A stretch of 64,000 nucleotides of DNA from Pristionchus mayeri (Eukaryota; Nematoda; Chromadorea; Rhabditida; Neodiplogasteridae), in NCBI GenBank assembly GCA_036245805.1, contig BTRK01000003.1:34551215-34615214 (forward strand), given 5' to 3'. Below are positions 35,301 to 47,112 of the stretch, piece by piece. The notes beneath the pieces were generated by a model that did no database searches, was not told the origin of the DNA, and was given only the letters and a program-made list of their open reading frames with translations. Position 1 is the first letter of the stretch, and every line of letters starts with the position of its first letter. Both the position numbers and the translations under genes were made by a program.

Positions 35301-38300
35301 GACAGGGAATCGCCATCACTTCCTCTCTCGTCAAGGGAGTAGTCGACTGTCTTGGTTCGTTCGAATTGAAATATCGATGTATCTGATACTCTGAGAACGC
35401 TCCTCTAACTATACCTCGTAAATCCCGATAGAGTCACGCAACCTAGTTTTGGTAGTATAGTTAATGCGGTCAAACGATTTTTTGAAGTCTATAATACTTC
35501 ATTTTCCAGTCGAGCTCGGTATCGATGAAGTCGTGGACTCGAACAGCGCCGAATCTACCAAGGCTGTCAACCCCAAGCTACGAGTCTACAAGTGAGTACA
35601 TGCTCATCTGTTACATTCTCTTCATTCGTCAAAATCAAAATAAGAGCCATTTCGAATGGCCAAAACTGGCAGCTGTAATCTTTGTATTGTTTTAATATTT
35701 GGGGGCTAGTAGTGTTTGATAAACGGGATAATGTGTAGAATGAAGAGAACGTGGTGTCGTATCTCGAAATCTTGATGGCTAGTGATTGAATTTTTCATTG
35801 CAGGCAATTATTCGAAGAGAAGTTCATTAGAACCACTGAGGCCTTCTACGTCTGCGAGTCGTCTGACTTCCTGCTAGGCAACTCCATCCCCGAGTACATG
35901 AAGAAGGTGCGCAACTACCGCTTACCAATCAATAATTATCCCTGGGTCAACCAATATTCCTTGGGCCTGATTTATGATGATATGCTACTCTATCTTTGTC
36001 TTCTTATCCTTTCTCTATCCAATCATGTCTTATTTAAGGTGGAGAAGCGATTGATCGAAGAGAAAGACAGATGCGAGAAGTACCTCCACAGATCCTCCCT
36101 CCAGCCTCTCGAGAGAAAGTGTGAAGAGGTCAGTTACCATAAATCATAAGATATGTAAGAAAAATGTGTAAGAAATAAGAAAGGAAAGATTGCGCTCACT
36201 TGTTAACCACAAAAAAGGGTGGAGAGGTCAGTGCCCCCATAATCACGCAGTCGCATCACAAACAAACAAGTTAAAAAGGTGTGAAGAAAGATGATAGTAT
36301 CAACTGTGCTGCTCTCATGTGACTCATTATCTAATACCGATGTTTTTCAGGTTCTGATCTCTGTGAAGCTGGACCTCTTCCAGAATGAGTTCCCCGTCCT
36401 CTTGGAGAACGATAAAGACGAGGTAACAATGACGTCATCGTAAATAATGCCTACCTTTTGCCTAGTTTCACGAAATGACGGAAATAATAACATAAATCTT
36501 CATGATCTTGGTCGTATGTATTCCCTGTGCAAGCGAGTGGAGGGAGGTCTGGATGAGCTGAGAAAGGCGATGGAAGCACACGTTCAGAAGCAGGGATTGA
36601 ATGCACTCGAGAAGGTCAAGGAGCAGGCGAATACCGTGAGTTGATTTAATATTGTACCCTTAAATAGTGCCTCTGAAATTCTGATGATAATATTGATTGA
36701 TTAATTGATTTGCAGGACCCGAAGACATTCGTGCTCACCCTCCTCGAAGTGCACAACCGCTACTCGAAACTCGTGGAAGTTCACTTCAAGAACGAGGCTG
36801 GATTCGTGCAGGCACTGGATAAGGCGGCTACTGTATTCATCAACAAGTGAGTAGATCATGATATAACACAAAAAGTATTAAAAATAAGGAAAAACTGTGG
36901 AATGTTCCACGATATCACTAAGAAACTAACAAAATAAGGTTTAGGAAACTACACTAAACTGAGAAACAAAGAATTCGCAATTATCTTTTCAGGAATTGCA
37001 TCACGCATGCTGAGGGATCGAATTCAGTGAGCAGTTCGAAGTGTCCCGATATGCTGGCGAGATACTGTGATGGACTTCTGAGGAAGAGTGCCAAGAACAG
37101 TGAAGATTCCGAGATGGAGGAACTACTCAACCAAGTGGTCAGTCATTATCATTACTCGTCTTATACAATTAATATTGTATCTGAAATGACCGGGCGAAAT
37201 CTTGTATTATTCACATTTGGTGCATCAGTGGCAAACTATTATCCATTTCAGATGATAATCTTCAAGTACATCGAGGACAAGGACGTCTTCCAGCGATTCT
37301 ACACGAAGAAATTCGCCCATCGACTCGTCGGATCTCTCTCTGCCTCGGATGAAGCAGAACAGAGCATGATCGGCAAACTGAAACAGGTCAGTGAGGGAAA
37401 GTTGAAGTTAATGTAATGGGAATATGCTACGATATGTTTTGGCGTAAATGAATATATTGATTTTTCAGATGTGCGGCTTCGCGTACACGAGCAAGATGCA
37501 GAGGATGTTCACGGACACTGGCCTCTCCAGAGTAAGAAACAATTAATTAATATAGTTTTTTTTTTCAATTTTCGCTTGTGAAACATGAACACATTTTCAA
37601 AAACGCAAGATGAACTAAAATTTATTGCAGGAAACCTCCGAAAAATTCATCGAGAAGTGCAATAACTCGAACAATGCTCTCGGATGCAATTTCAACGTCA
37701 TGGTACTTGGAGCAAATTCGTGGCCGAGTCTGGGATCGAGTATGCCGATCAGTCTGCCATTCGTACGTTTACTGTAATTGTACTCGATCACAGGTGGTTA
37801 TGATCACAGGGGTTACTGAATTCCCAAACATAGCTCAATTGTGCATAGACTAAAGCGTGAATATAATGAACGGCACGAACTAGTGCATTAGTGGACTAAC
37901 CTTGTTTTTCTTCAGACCCTTTCGACGTGCGTCTCCGAGTTCTCGAAGTACTACAGTGAGATTCACCAAGGAAGAAAACTGACGTGGATCTTCACCCACT
38001 CGAAGGGAGAGGTCGTCGCGAGTTGCTTCTCTAAGAGATACGCATTCTCGGTTAGTGAACTTCCTTGTTTATTAGATGTGGAATACAATAACTGACAACT
38101 TACTGAAATCACCGAATTGGCATTGAAAATCGTGCGGAATAAGAGTTCTCACACCAGTTCTGAATTGCCATTATAATAACAAAAATATGTTTTCATCATT
38201 ATTTTTATGGGTCTTATGTATTTAAATGCTGGACCCGATGAGAACAAACATGAGATAAAATGCAAACTACTCTGGATAAGTACACTCTGTGGGCTCTCGT

Positions 38301-39519
38301 CCATTATATTCTCATCCAGTCCTAGTATAAATTATGTTGCTTGTAGGCGATGACCCCTCAAATGGCCATCCTCCTTCTCTTCAACGACTGTTCGGAGATG
38401 GATGGAAAGGCGATGCTGGAGGGACTTCAGATCAAGAAGGAACACGCCGTGCCCCAAGTGGCATCACTCGTAAAGGTGAGCAGAAGGCGAAAGTAGACAA
38501 CGACATTTCGTTGATGTATTGCCTAAAATATTCGCACAGACATGCGAAGGATTTTCTCCGCATTTCTGCGCGGACACTTTAGGATTCCATACAGTAAGGT
38601 AAATATAAGGAAAGTACGATTGATTTAATTAAGGCTGAGCTCCTCCAAGTGAAGGAGGGCGACGTCGCAAATCTGGATGAGACGACGAAGATTGCTCTCA
38701 ATCTGAAGTTCACGAACAAGAAGATGAAGGTGAGCAGTTGAGATGATCTAAAAGGCGGACTGTTGCCAGAGTTGGCTTGATTTATCGGCTCAGCTATTCT
38801 TCTTTAACAAGTATGATATTAGAGAGGCTGTCGATGGTTGAATCAGGAAAATAGTACATAATGTATTCATTACAGGTGGATCTCACCAAGTTCGTCGCTC
38901 GTTTTGAGGCAAAGCAGGAGCAGGCGGAGGTGCATCAGCACGTTGAAGAGAGCAGGAAGATGGTCATTCAGGTGAGGATGGAGTTCTCTCACGAGCAATG
39001 GTCCGACTCTCTTCATTTTACACACTCTCTCGTCTCTCTAACCGACGAGAGAGTGTGTGAAATGAAGAGAGGCAGATGATTCTCTCACGGATTGTTTCCT
39101 GTAGAAGTGCGGGGATATTGCCTGCTAGAAGTGGTTTGTATCCAATTTATATCCACACTTTGGTCTAAAATGAGATTGTTGGAGATCAGACTATTGATTT
39201 TCCAAAATGTCCAAGTGCCTAACGAATGCACTTTTCAGGCTGCCATCGTGAGAATCATGAAGACGCGCAAGACGAAGGTTCATTCTCTGCTGATGACTGA
39301 ATGCATCAACCAGCTTAACTCCCGATTCAAACCCAAGGTTGGTTTACAACTTTTAATTACTCATTAAATTAATTTGACTAATTACTAATTAGGTGAACAC
39401 TGATTAATTTATAATGATTGTAGATCCTAATGGTCAAGAAGTGCATAGATATCCTAATCGAGAAGGAGTACTTGGCTAGAGTGGATGGGCAGAAGGATAA
39501 CTACGAGTATCTCGCTTAG
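32365..39519 (+). CDS. cul-1-like: Cullin-1 family protein, 22 exons, exon 11 acceptor damaged (locus C)
   Basis: SCF scaffold paralogue of locus A with the same exon plan. Exons: 32365-32477, 32934-33033, 33309-33404, 33567-33644, 35046-35135, 35213-35354, 35510-35591, 35804-35906, 36039-36128, 36351-36422, 36504-36635, 36716-36846, 36993-37137, 37252-37386, 37469-37531, 37631-37762, 37916-38050, 38347-38475, 38634-38729, 38876-38971, 39239-39337 and 39424-39519. They join in frame (2355 nt, 784 aa). Key parts are present: RYMQLYTYVYDFC near the start, IVRIMKTRK with the likely NEDD8 lysine (about residue 728), and a terminal YEYLA. The 3' splice site expected before exon 11 reads AT (36502-36503) where locus A has AG. 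The next in-frame AG (36531-36532) would drop about ten residues. Intron 4 holds a mariner-like remnant. It may be functional through the alternative acceptor, or in early decay. Confidence 0.9.
33779..35026. mobile_element. Mariner-like remnant in cullin C intron 4
   Basis: 1248 bp with inverted ends CAGGTTGGTCATAAAG and CTTTATGACCAACCT followed by AA, and TA on both sides. The size matches a full mariner, but I see no transposase signature in any frame. About 34385-34760 is a repeat also found at 58497-58830, so the interior may be replaced or carry a nested insertion. Confidence 0.7.
34385..34760. repeat. Dispersed repeat, copy 1 (relative at 58497-58830)
   Basis: Shares CTTGCCCTATCACTCACTA, GTCGCTACTTTCTAG-like and ATCCTCGAAACA-like blocks in the same order with 58497-58830. 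No recognised coding. Confidence 0.65.
38980..39098. mobile_element. Short hairpin MITE in cullin C intron 20
   Basis: Arms CTCTCTTCATTTTACACACT and the near-complement ending AATGAAGAGAG, with GAGAATCATCTGCC-type outer pairing. Diverged member of the hairpin family at 51086-51198. Confidence 0.65.
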
Positions 39520-41884
39520 AGACCCAAACTCTGCCCTATCTTGTTATAGGCTCATGTTATAGTGTATTTATTTGATAGCGAAAGAGACTCAGAGTTGAAT
39601 AAGTGTATTGGCTATATTTGTTTCGAATGCCGTTGTTTTCTCGCAGAAGATCCAATATTTAGTAAAACAATGTTGCCTTGTTGAACGCGTTTATTTTCCA
39701 TTTTTTCAAAGCATGAATGTCAGAACATATTTGTTGATAAATACTTGTACATAATTTACGCACATGCCACGCGGGCAATCTTCTTTGTTTAAACTCCTGG
39801 CTCAGGCCTTAAATATTATCAGAAACCTGAATATTCAATATTTCGAATATCGGGAACAGCTGACAAACCGCCCATCGCAGGTGTTCTATAATTTCTTCTT
39901 CTCAGTTCTTGACCGCACACTTCAGTCAGTGAAATGAATGACTTTGATCTCGATTCCTATCAAATGGTGAAACTTGGCTCCGTTTTTCTCCCTGGATCTC
40001 TGGTCAATAGAACATGCCGCAATTAAAAGTTTTGCGATTAATGAATTGAGATTCTAGAAATTACTAGTGTTTATTTCTGAAAAATAGTGACCTCTTTTTA
40101 ATTACGTAGTTGCCATTGTGATTTATACGAAATTGCGCCGATTTTGAACTGATGTAGACAGCTTAAAATGATTGATTAATGAAAACAAGAGGACATATTT
40201 TGAAGACTGCAGTTCAATGATTAGAGCAAAATTACATAATACTAGTCAATAAGCAAGTAAAAATGAAAAAAAGCAAGGATTGAGAGAGGTCAAATAAGAA
40301 TATTCCATCGAGTCACCAAACGTCACGAAAAAATTACACCGCGTGCTAAATATCTCCTGCTGAACGCAAGTGATATTAGGTGGTGTAACTCGGAAATTGA
40401 ACTAGATGTGATAAATAGAGATACATTGTGAAAACGATAAGGCGATACGAATGAAGTGAATGAGAAGGGGAGATCCGTTTTTTTCGATGAATCAGGATTT
40501 TCTTTCCTTCCTTCTCGTGGCTGACTCAGTTCCTTACATCGCTCGCATCCCCCCAATCTGAGTTTGTGATACTCGCAAAACAGCTAGAGCAAAATAATTC
40601 GGAAGAGATTAGATCGCGATTTTTTGTTGCTGTCGTTCACGAGACATCCATTTGCCCCGAAACACAAATTATCATTTTCTGCACAACAATTATACTTGGT
40701 TTTCTTGGAATAATATCGCAAATCTGCCGAGGCACATTATCTTCGCGCTCCGAGTCACTGATACCTACGGGTTAAAGGGCTGAATCGCGAATTGCTGCAT
40801 TAGAAAAAACCAGAAGTATAAAAACCAGAGGTTGAACAACTAGAAGCTACACTCAGCATTGAAGGTACACTGAAAATTACAATTTTCGAGAATACTGATC
40901 CAATTGTAGTCCAATCAATTTTCGTTTTGAGTGTACACATTTATATACTTTAAAAGTTTTTATTGCATGATGGGCTACATACATATCGTGTTTCTCTTAG
41001 GGAAACTGATAAATATGATAGCACATTTAGGAATTGTTCTCCATTCGAGTAATATCCGCAATTATTTCATCGTATATTTCCTGCTTCGCTCGATTTCCCC
41101 AGACGAAGTCGAAATGGCTGAATGCTGTGAGATTTCGAATGCGAGAAATCGCCGACGACGGAAGAAGATTGAAACCAGCCTGGAGAAGAAGAAGTCATGT
41201 TCGAGTATCGTTTTCATAGTTTCCATGCTACCCTAGCAGAATTCTACGGAACGCACAAGAGGGTGCATCCTTAGTCTTGAAGCAATTAGTTTCGTCGATG
41301 CCCCCCCCCCGATCATATTAATGTAATTCGCGAGTAGCGCTGTGGTGTGAGGCGCCGCTCGTCATACAAGGGTCCCGAGTTCGATCCCTCCGTTTTACCT
41401 TTTCAACCCCCGATCATACACTCCTTACATTGATATTGGCTGTGTTCTGCAGCGCATCGGCTGGAGAAAAGTAGAGAGAAGTTGGCACTCGATAGGAGGA
41501 GAAATTGTAGAGAGGAGCTGTGGGCTGAGAACAGGATCATTCAATATCAGGGTGCACAACTCGGGATTCGGCGCTTCATTTTGTACACAATTGAATAAAT
41601 GTTAAGGGCCATGCTCAATGCAGTTCCCTATACCTTCTCAACATTTCCCAGTAATCCGGGGAGCTGCGAATACCATGACTAGGCATTTGCATTTTGATTT
41701 TGCACTTGCATTTCCAGAAAAGGACATGTTTTTGTGTTGTGTTTATGTCGAAGTTAGTATCAGGATAATTCAATGAAGTTTACCACTTTGATAGGGGAGG
41801 CAATGGATTGTGCAGGGTTATGCATGTTTTGAAGAGTGTATAATATATTTTTATAATATATTTAATTTGTAAAAATGCACTCAC
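39520..41884. other. Intergenic region downstream of cullin C
   Basis: Contains a copy of the ATGTAGACAGCTTAAAATG motif (about 40153), a pyrimidine-rich repeat around 40490-40560 with a relative at about 44870-44940 (both with TTCCTTNCATCGCTCGCAT), a C run at 41301-41310, and a tRNA-like segment at 41330-41395. Open frames such as 40931-41236 show no recognisable domain. I see no gene. Confidence 0.5.
41330..41395 (+). other. tRNA-like segment
   Basis: A-box-like GTAGCGCTGTGG (41334-41345) and B-box CGAGTTCGATCCC (41376-41388) at tRNA-like spacing. The arms are imperfect. It could be a tRNA pseudogene or a SINE head; no surrounding inverted repeat was found. Confidence 0.5.
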
Positions 41885-44465
41885 TGTTCCGTATTCCGCC
41901 CTATTCCTTGCTTCTCCATAGTCGAAATACGCAGTTTCCTTCATCTGCATCCAGTGCCGAACGTTTTGGGTCGAAGTCCCACCAGGAATGTGCGCAGTAA
42001 AGACGGCCAGACGGCTCTGCATGCGAGTAATTCATTCACATGAATGCCTTAAACGTCGTATGGACCTACACATCACAGAAGATATTCGTGTGCCATGTCT
42101 TTTCTCTAAATTTTGTTCAATTTACGGCAGTGCCGATTTTCCATTCCGAAATTTATTTCCCAGCAAAACCGCTTATAACATACAGTTCGGCTTACGTTGA
42201 TACGGTTCACGCAATATAGACCGTTAAAAATAACCGTTAAAAGAAAATAAGTGAATTTAATGCACCTGATTCCACTGCACCGAAGGCCCTCCTATCGCAC
42301 CCATTATAAGCTGGCAAACTCCGGAGAGCAAGTTGTTGCCGCAGACGGGAAAGAGCCATGGAAAAGAGAAGAACGAGTCCGGAATGAGCGATACAACGAA
42401 CTGAAGAGCACATTGCACAAGGACAACACAAGCACAAACACAAGGGGCTTTGTAATTCTATTTGTAATTCTTTGTAATTGTAACGTTTTGTAATTTGTAA
42501 TTCTAGCACAAGGAGCTGTGTAATGAACAAATGGATACACGAGCATACATGGCGTTAGTGCATCCTGTCACTTGCCGAGTGGAGAAATACGACAATTGAT
42601 ATTTCAAACCTGTGGAAGATCAGGAATTCGCGCTGCAAGCTCAACCAATGGGTTGTATTCCAGTGTGAGAGCGGGTGCTAGTGCAAAGTGTTGTCGAACC
42701 TAAAACGGAATGCGATCTTTTTCTTGTAATTTTGCAATCTTGCATAATTATGATTGTATGACTTTGAAAACATTAACTGGGGAATGCTGGTCGGGTATTC
42801 TTAATTGATTTTAAACAACAAATGTCAGAAATGTCAGAAATGATTAAAAAATATGCGTATGGCTATTCGTACAAAATTTTCATGCCCTGGACTAAACGTA
42901 ACCTTTGACTGAATCTCCGGTGCCACTGCAGTCGATATAAAGTATGATAGCGGTCCCTGAAAGTTTACCATTATGGGCGCTCGAATATCTAGCAGTACTT
43001 TTGCACGTTGGCAAATGATCATGCAAATGCGCTCCTCCGGTGTCATAGATTATGACAATTAAATTATTCTATTGAAGCCAAGTTTTGCAATAGCGAGAAC
43101 CCCATCACTGAACTATTGTTATTTTCTTACCTGTGACCAGCCGACAAGGTACAGGTCCGTTTGATTGGTCGCGTTCAGCACGTAGTCTATCATTGCCGGG
43201 TTGTCGTAGGCGCCCATCTCGTCAAAACTGAGGGCTTTATTTGCTGGACATACAGTATATACAGAGGTTTCATTGTTTAAAAAAATGAAGGAACTCACGA
43301 AAATTTCCAGAATCTCGGATCGATAATCGAGTAAGTTGAATGCTGCTGACCGTACAGGTTCCCCCTATTATTCCCCAGCCACACATCGTAGCCAGCGTCG
43401 GCCAGGTTGTAACCGGAAAATTGAAATTTAAATGATACAAATTCCTGTGTATCTTCATTTCACGTACTCTCACACTGCTCGATCAGTTGATGGAATGTGT
43501 GATGAAACCAATTCCCGTTTTCGACCTCTACTCTAGTTGAATCCGATCTACCTGGTTTGCACTCTAAATTTATCGCAAGCACATGCTGTAAAAGTATCAC
43601 ACCCACTTAAACCCTTGTCGGGTACTTGCGAGAGAAAATCGAAGGAGCTGCACAGCAGACCCGTCAGCAGCAGAACCGCGCGACCGCCTCTCGATCCTGA
43701 ACACGAATCAAATTCAATCATGAATTGCCATGCCGGCCGCTGTTTAAATATATGATTTTATTATGTTTTTCATGTTGTGCAAAAACACTTTTTTTCAAAT
43801 ATATATATTTTTTAAATTATGAATTGTTCGCACCATTTCTTCCATGTGGAATACGATGCATAGTGAGCATGTATCCATCATTTGTAGTCACGGTGTGTGC
43901 TTCCGCCGGGTATCCATTGTTTGCGATGATTTGCATCTAAAAATAACTCATACGAAGAAGAACAGACCAAAAATATGAATGTGAGGCATGGTGGAAATTG
44001 CTATTCTGGAAAAAAACTTTTTTTTATTTCATAACGAAAATCACTGATCAACACGATAGTATAGGTTAGCAAATAGTAGGTTCGACAGTAATATCTCAAA
44101 TCTAATCGACTTTATGTTATTTAATTGTTTGTCCAATCAGTTATCATTTACTATTTAATGAATCGAAATTTGTACTGATCCCAAACCGTTCAGAATAATA
44201 TTGAATAATCAACTCTCGATCACCATTATTAAAATTACAATAAGCTATTGGAACATGAGGTCGAACGAAGCCCGTTATTTGAAAATTAAAGTATATAGAA
44301 AACCCTTTGTTCTCGTAATTGAAATTCCGTATCATTTCCCAACAAAATAACTCTAGTTATTATTTGATGAATCGAATTTCGTACCGATCCCATAAACTGC
44401 TCCTCTTGAAAGAAGAATCCATTTGAAGATAGTGGAAGGATCAAAAGTAAAGTAAGCAGCATCAT
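41885..44465 (-). pseudogene. lipl-like: Acid lipase (LIPL/gastric-lysosomal lipase family), decayed
   Basis: Exons on the minus strand: 44465-44385 (signal peptide MMLLTLLLILPLSSNG), 43936-43834 (NNGYPAEAHTV and DGYMLTMHRIPHGRN), 43696-43613 (AVLLLTGLLCSSFDF), 43413-43299 (LADAGYDVWLGNNRGN), 43227-43131 (SFDEMGAYDNPAMIDYVL, ending LVGWSQ), 42699-42610 (FALAPALTLEY) and 42016-41885 (AHIPGGTSTQNVRHW). This order is the canonical secreted/lysosomal acid lipase fold that hydrolyses neutral lipid esters. Exons 1-5 are in phase. Damage: the acceptor before exon 4 reads CG instead of AG (43414-43415). The nucleophile motif is GWSQ where the family has GHSQ. I find neither the exon that should follow it nor the 3' exons carrying the catalytic Asp and His. 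Confidence 0.85.
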
Positions 44466-46292
44466 GCATATCACTCCTACCTTGTATGTTGCACCTTTAT
44501 AGCATGTGTGTTATGAAGGCATGAACTATGCATGTTTGAAGGGCTAGTGGAACATCACGATCTGAATCATAATTTATGCACTATCGAATCCGACTCTATC
44601 GAATCCGATTGCCACAGTAAATATGAGCAATTATATGCATAGAGCAACCTCTCAAGCACTTACTGGCATGGTAGCGGGATCGAACAATCGTATTTATAAA
44701 TTTAAAATTCAATGCAAATTTGAATACTTTCAAAGCATTCGTGTATTATCATTGAACAAATCCTTGTTTTCTATAATTTAAAATTCTTTGCAAAGACACT
44801 GTGATTGATTTTTTTAAATATTTTGGCGGTATGAATGATATGAGTGAGAGTGTAGAGGGTGTTTTTTTTTCGATGAATCACGATTTTCTTTCCATCTCTT
44901 TCTGATTCAATTCCTTGCATCGCTCGCATTTCCCCAATCTGCAAAGCAATGCTCTCAACAAGTACGGCGTGAAAGAGAAAATGATAGAAATTCGTCCTAA
45001 TATGGGAACCACATTAGCAAAACGACACCAGATCCGAAAATATATCAACTAGATAAAAAAATTCGACAGATTTCATTCAGCCCAGAACATCTGCTGATTT
45101 TTGAAAAACAACGATTATTTTTTTGGTTTTTTCCCTATTTTCAGTTGAATGCCTGGAAATATTCTCCTCTTGCACTGAGTCGCTCATGGCGGCACTACTA
45201 CACCACTACAACGTAATATCGGGGAAATGCTCTCGGAGCTCAAGATCCGAGATACTTCTGTCGGAGAAGCAATGAGAATTGATGTATCGAAGAACAAGGG
45301 ATTAATTCAATCCAACATTATGGTCAGACACGCTGCGCTTTAGAAGATATTAGGAAATGAACACATACAATTGCGACGAAATGCAGAATCTGAATCTGAG
45401 CGGATCGGAGACAATTTCCAGCCCTAACGAGAAATAAACATTTTTTATTGTTTATATTTGCAGTCTATCTTTGAGTTGCATCGAATTGATGAGTGTGCGT
45501 GGGATCATGCCGTCTTCCTCTTCCCTGAAGGGTATGCTTGAGCAATGGCAATGGATTGCAGAATGAATTGAAATATTTACGAAAGATGAGTTTTACAATT
45601 GCCGTAGAGAAAGGAAAGGTTGAGTAGAGAAAGGTATTTTTTGTTCTAATTCTACACTCACAATGTGGGGATGAATCAGGGTGAATGATACTGAGCGTTT
45701 TGCTGCGGGCGTAGTTCGTAGATTTTGAGCTGATGTACGCATCTGCAATGAGTGACTAATAAATAAAATATACAAATAATCAAGTGTAAGGAATGAGTGT
45801 CGAGAAAACAGTAAATCGAAAATGTAAAGAAATGAAATAATGGAAGAAGAAAAGAGAGATTACAGTGATGTATCTGCTTCTTTCTCTCTCACTTTGTGTC
45901 GACAGAGGAGAAATCAGGAAAAAGATATCAGTGATAATGGAGAGAGCTCAGAGAAGCAGACGGACGACGCCCTCGTCAAGTTCGACTCAGCGCTTTTTGT
46001 AGCATCACACTGCGTCTCTCTCGCTTCTGCTTCTCTTCTGACTCATTCCGTTTCATCACTTTCTTTCTCATTCCCAGTTCACTCAACTCCTCACGTTTTG
46101 TCGATTGCATTGCACTTCGCTTCTCCTCTTTCTCTTCTGACTCTTTTCTTGCCTCTCTTCAATTGATTGTCCTTTCGAATCTTTAGTCTTTTTCCTGCAT
46201 CGCTGCCAATCAAATGAACTGTAAGCGTTATCATGCGCTTACCCCTATTAGCATTGATTCCTTACATCTGAATACACTCACCTCTTCTCGCG
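44466..46292. other. Intergenic, dispersed repeat tracts
   Basis: Includes the pyrimidine-rich TTCCTTGCATCGCTCGCAT block (about 44910), a minus-strand copy of the GATGTACGCATCTGC motif (about 45730), and a GAGAGCTCAGAGAAGCAGACG tract (about 45942) with TCTTCTGACTCATTCCGTTTC (about 46034). The frame at 45840-46166 is low-complexity Ser/Leu-rich and probably not a gene. Confidence 0.5.
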
Positions 46293-46500
46293 GGAGGGTG
46301 ACAAAATGTAAACCGACAAAACGTAAAGAAATCGCAGCTAAATCGGAATTCGAAGTAGGGAGTAGTTGCATGGTTATTAGTATGGCCTCTGATTAGATCC
46401 TCGAACTAGGTGAAGATGAGTTTCATTCACCACCAACGTATCATGGCCCAAAATTGGGAATTTGAGAGGAAAATCATGGTCAGTTAAAGGAGGACTGAAG

Positions 46501-46856
46501 TAGGGATGTCAATTCAATATTCAATACTCGTTCTCTCATTCCCATTCATTTCCTTCTCACTCAATACTCATCGAGCTGTTGGATCGGCGATGCAAATCAA
46601 CCCAATAAGAGGGACAATTGAAAAATATTGAGTGATATTGAGTGGACAGTCAATATATTGACTCTTTTGAATATTAATTTACTGTAATCTAATATAATTT
46701 TAATATGTTGAGAAATATTGACTATCACTCAATATTTCTCAATATTTCAATTCGCTCCTCCCGCACTCTCATTTCGAATCAATATCTGCGAGAGAGCAGC
46801 GTCTCTCTTGCCATTATTGAGTAATATTGAGTATTGATATTGAATGGATATCCCTA
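46501..46856. mobile_element. Nested MITE (innermost level)
   Basis: 356 bp flanked by a perfect 8-bp duplication GACTGAAG (46493-46500 and 46857-46864). Inverted ends TAGGGATGTCAATTCAATATT and the near-complement ending ATATCCCTA. Rich in AATATTGAGT. It lies inside the inverted repeat of the TTAA element. Confidence 0.85.
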
Positions 46857-47049
46857 GACTGAAGGCAAAGTCCAACCTTGTACCTATGCATAACCATGGT
46901 CTAGCTCCTCTTAACGATTACAGGCTCCCAAAACATTACAAAAATATATCTATTCTCTACAGAGTTATGATTAGTTGGCTGAATGCCATGGACGCTTGCG
47001 GGACAGGGAAGTGCGCGAATTCAAATATCTTCAGGATTTGTCAAAAACT

Positions 47050-47112
47050 GGTGGGAGTCGAACCCACAACTTTCCGTTCACGAGATAACTGCTCTACCAC
47101 TGAGCTAAGGAC
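47050..47112 (-). other. tRNA-like segment (minus), copy 2
   Basis: On the minus strand: A box TTAGCTCAGTGG (47098-47109), D-arm completion TAGAGCAG, and B box GGGTTCGACTCCC (47052-47064). It closely matches 19336-19400 at both boxes and in the sequence after the T-arm (CACCAGTTTTTGA). The anticodon arm is again poor, so a functional tRNA is unlikely. Confidence 0.7.

Noticed and set aside
32365..39519. Calling locus C a pseudogene outright
   Set aside because: Only one lesion was found, and an in-frame alternative acceptor would keep the protein almost complete.
40931..41236. 101-codon plus-strand frame downstream of cullin C
   Set aside because: Two overlapping frames compete, there are no splice signals or domain features, and the composition is that of the AT-rich surroundings.
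45840..46166. 108-codon plus-strand frame
   Set aside because: Serine- and leucine-rich translation of a pyrimidine tract that belongs to a dispersed repeat also found at about 49000 and 56700.
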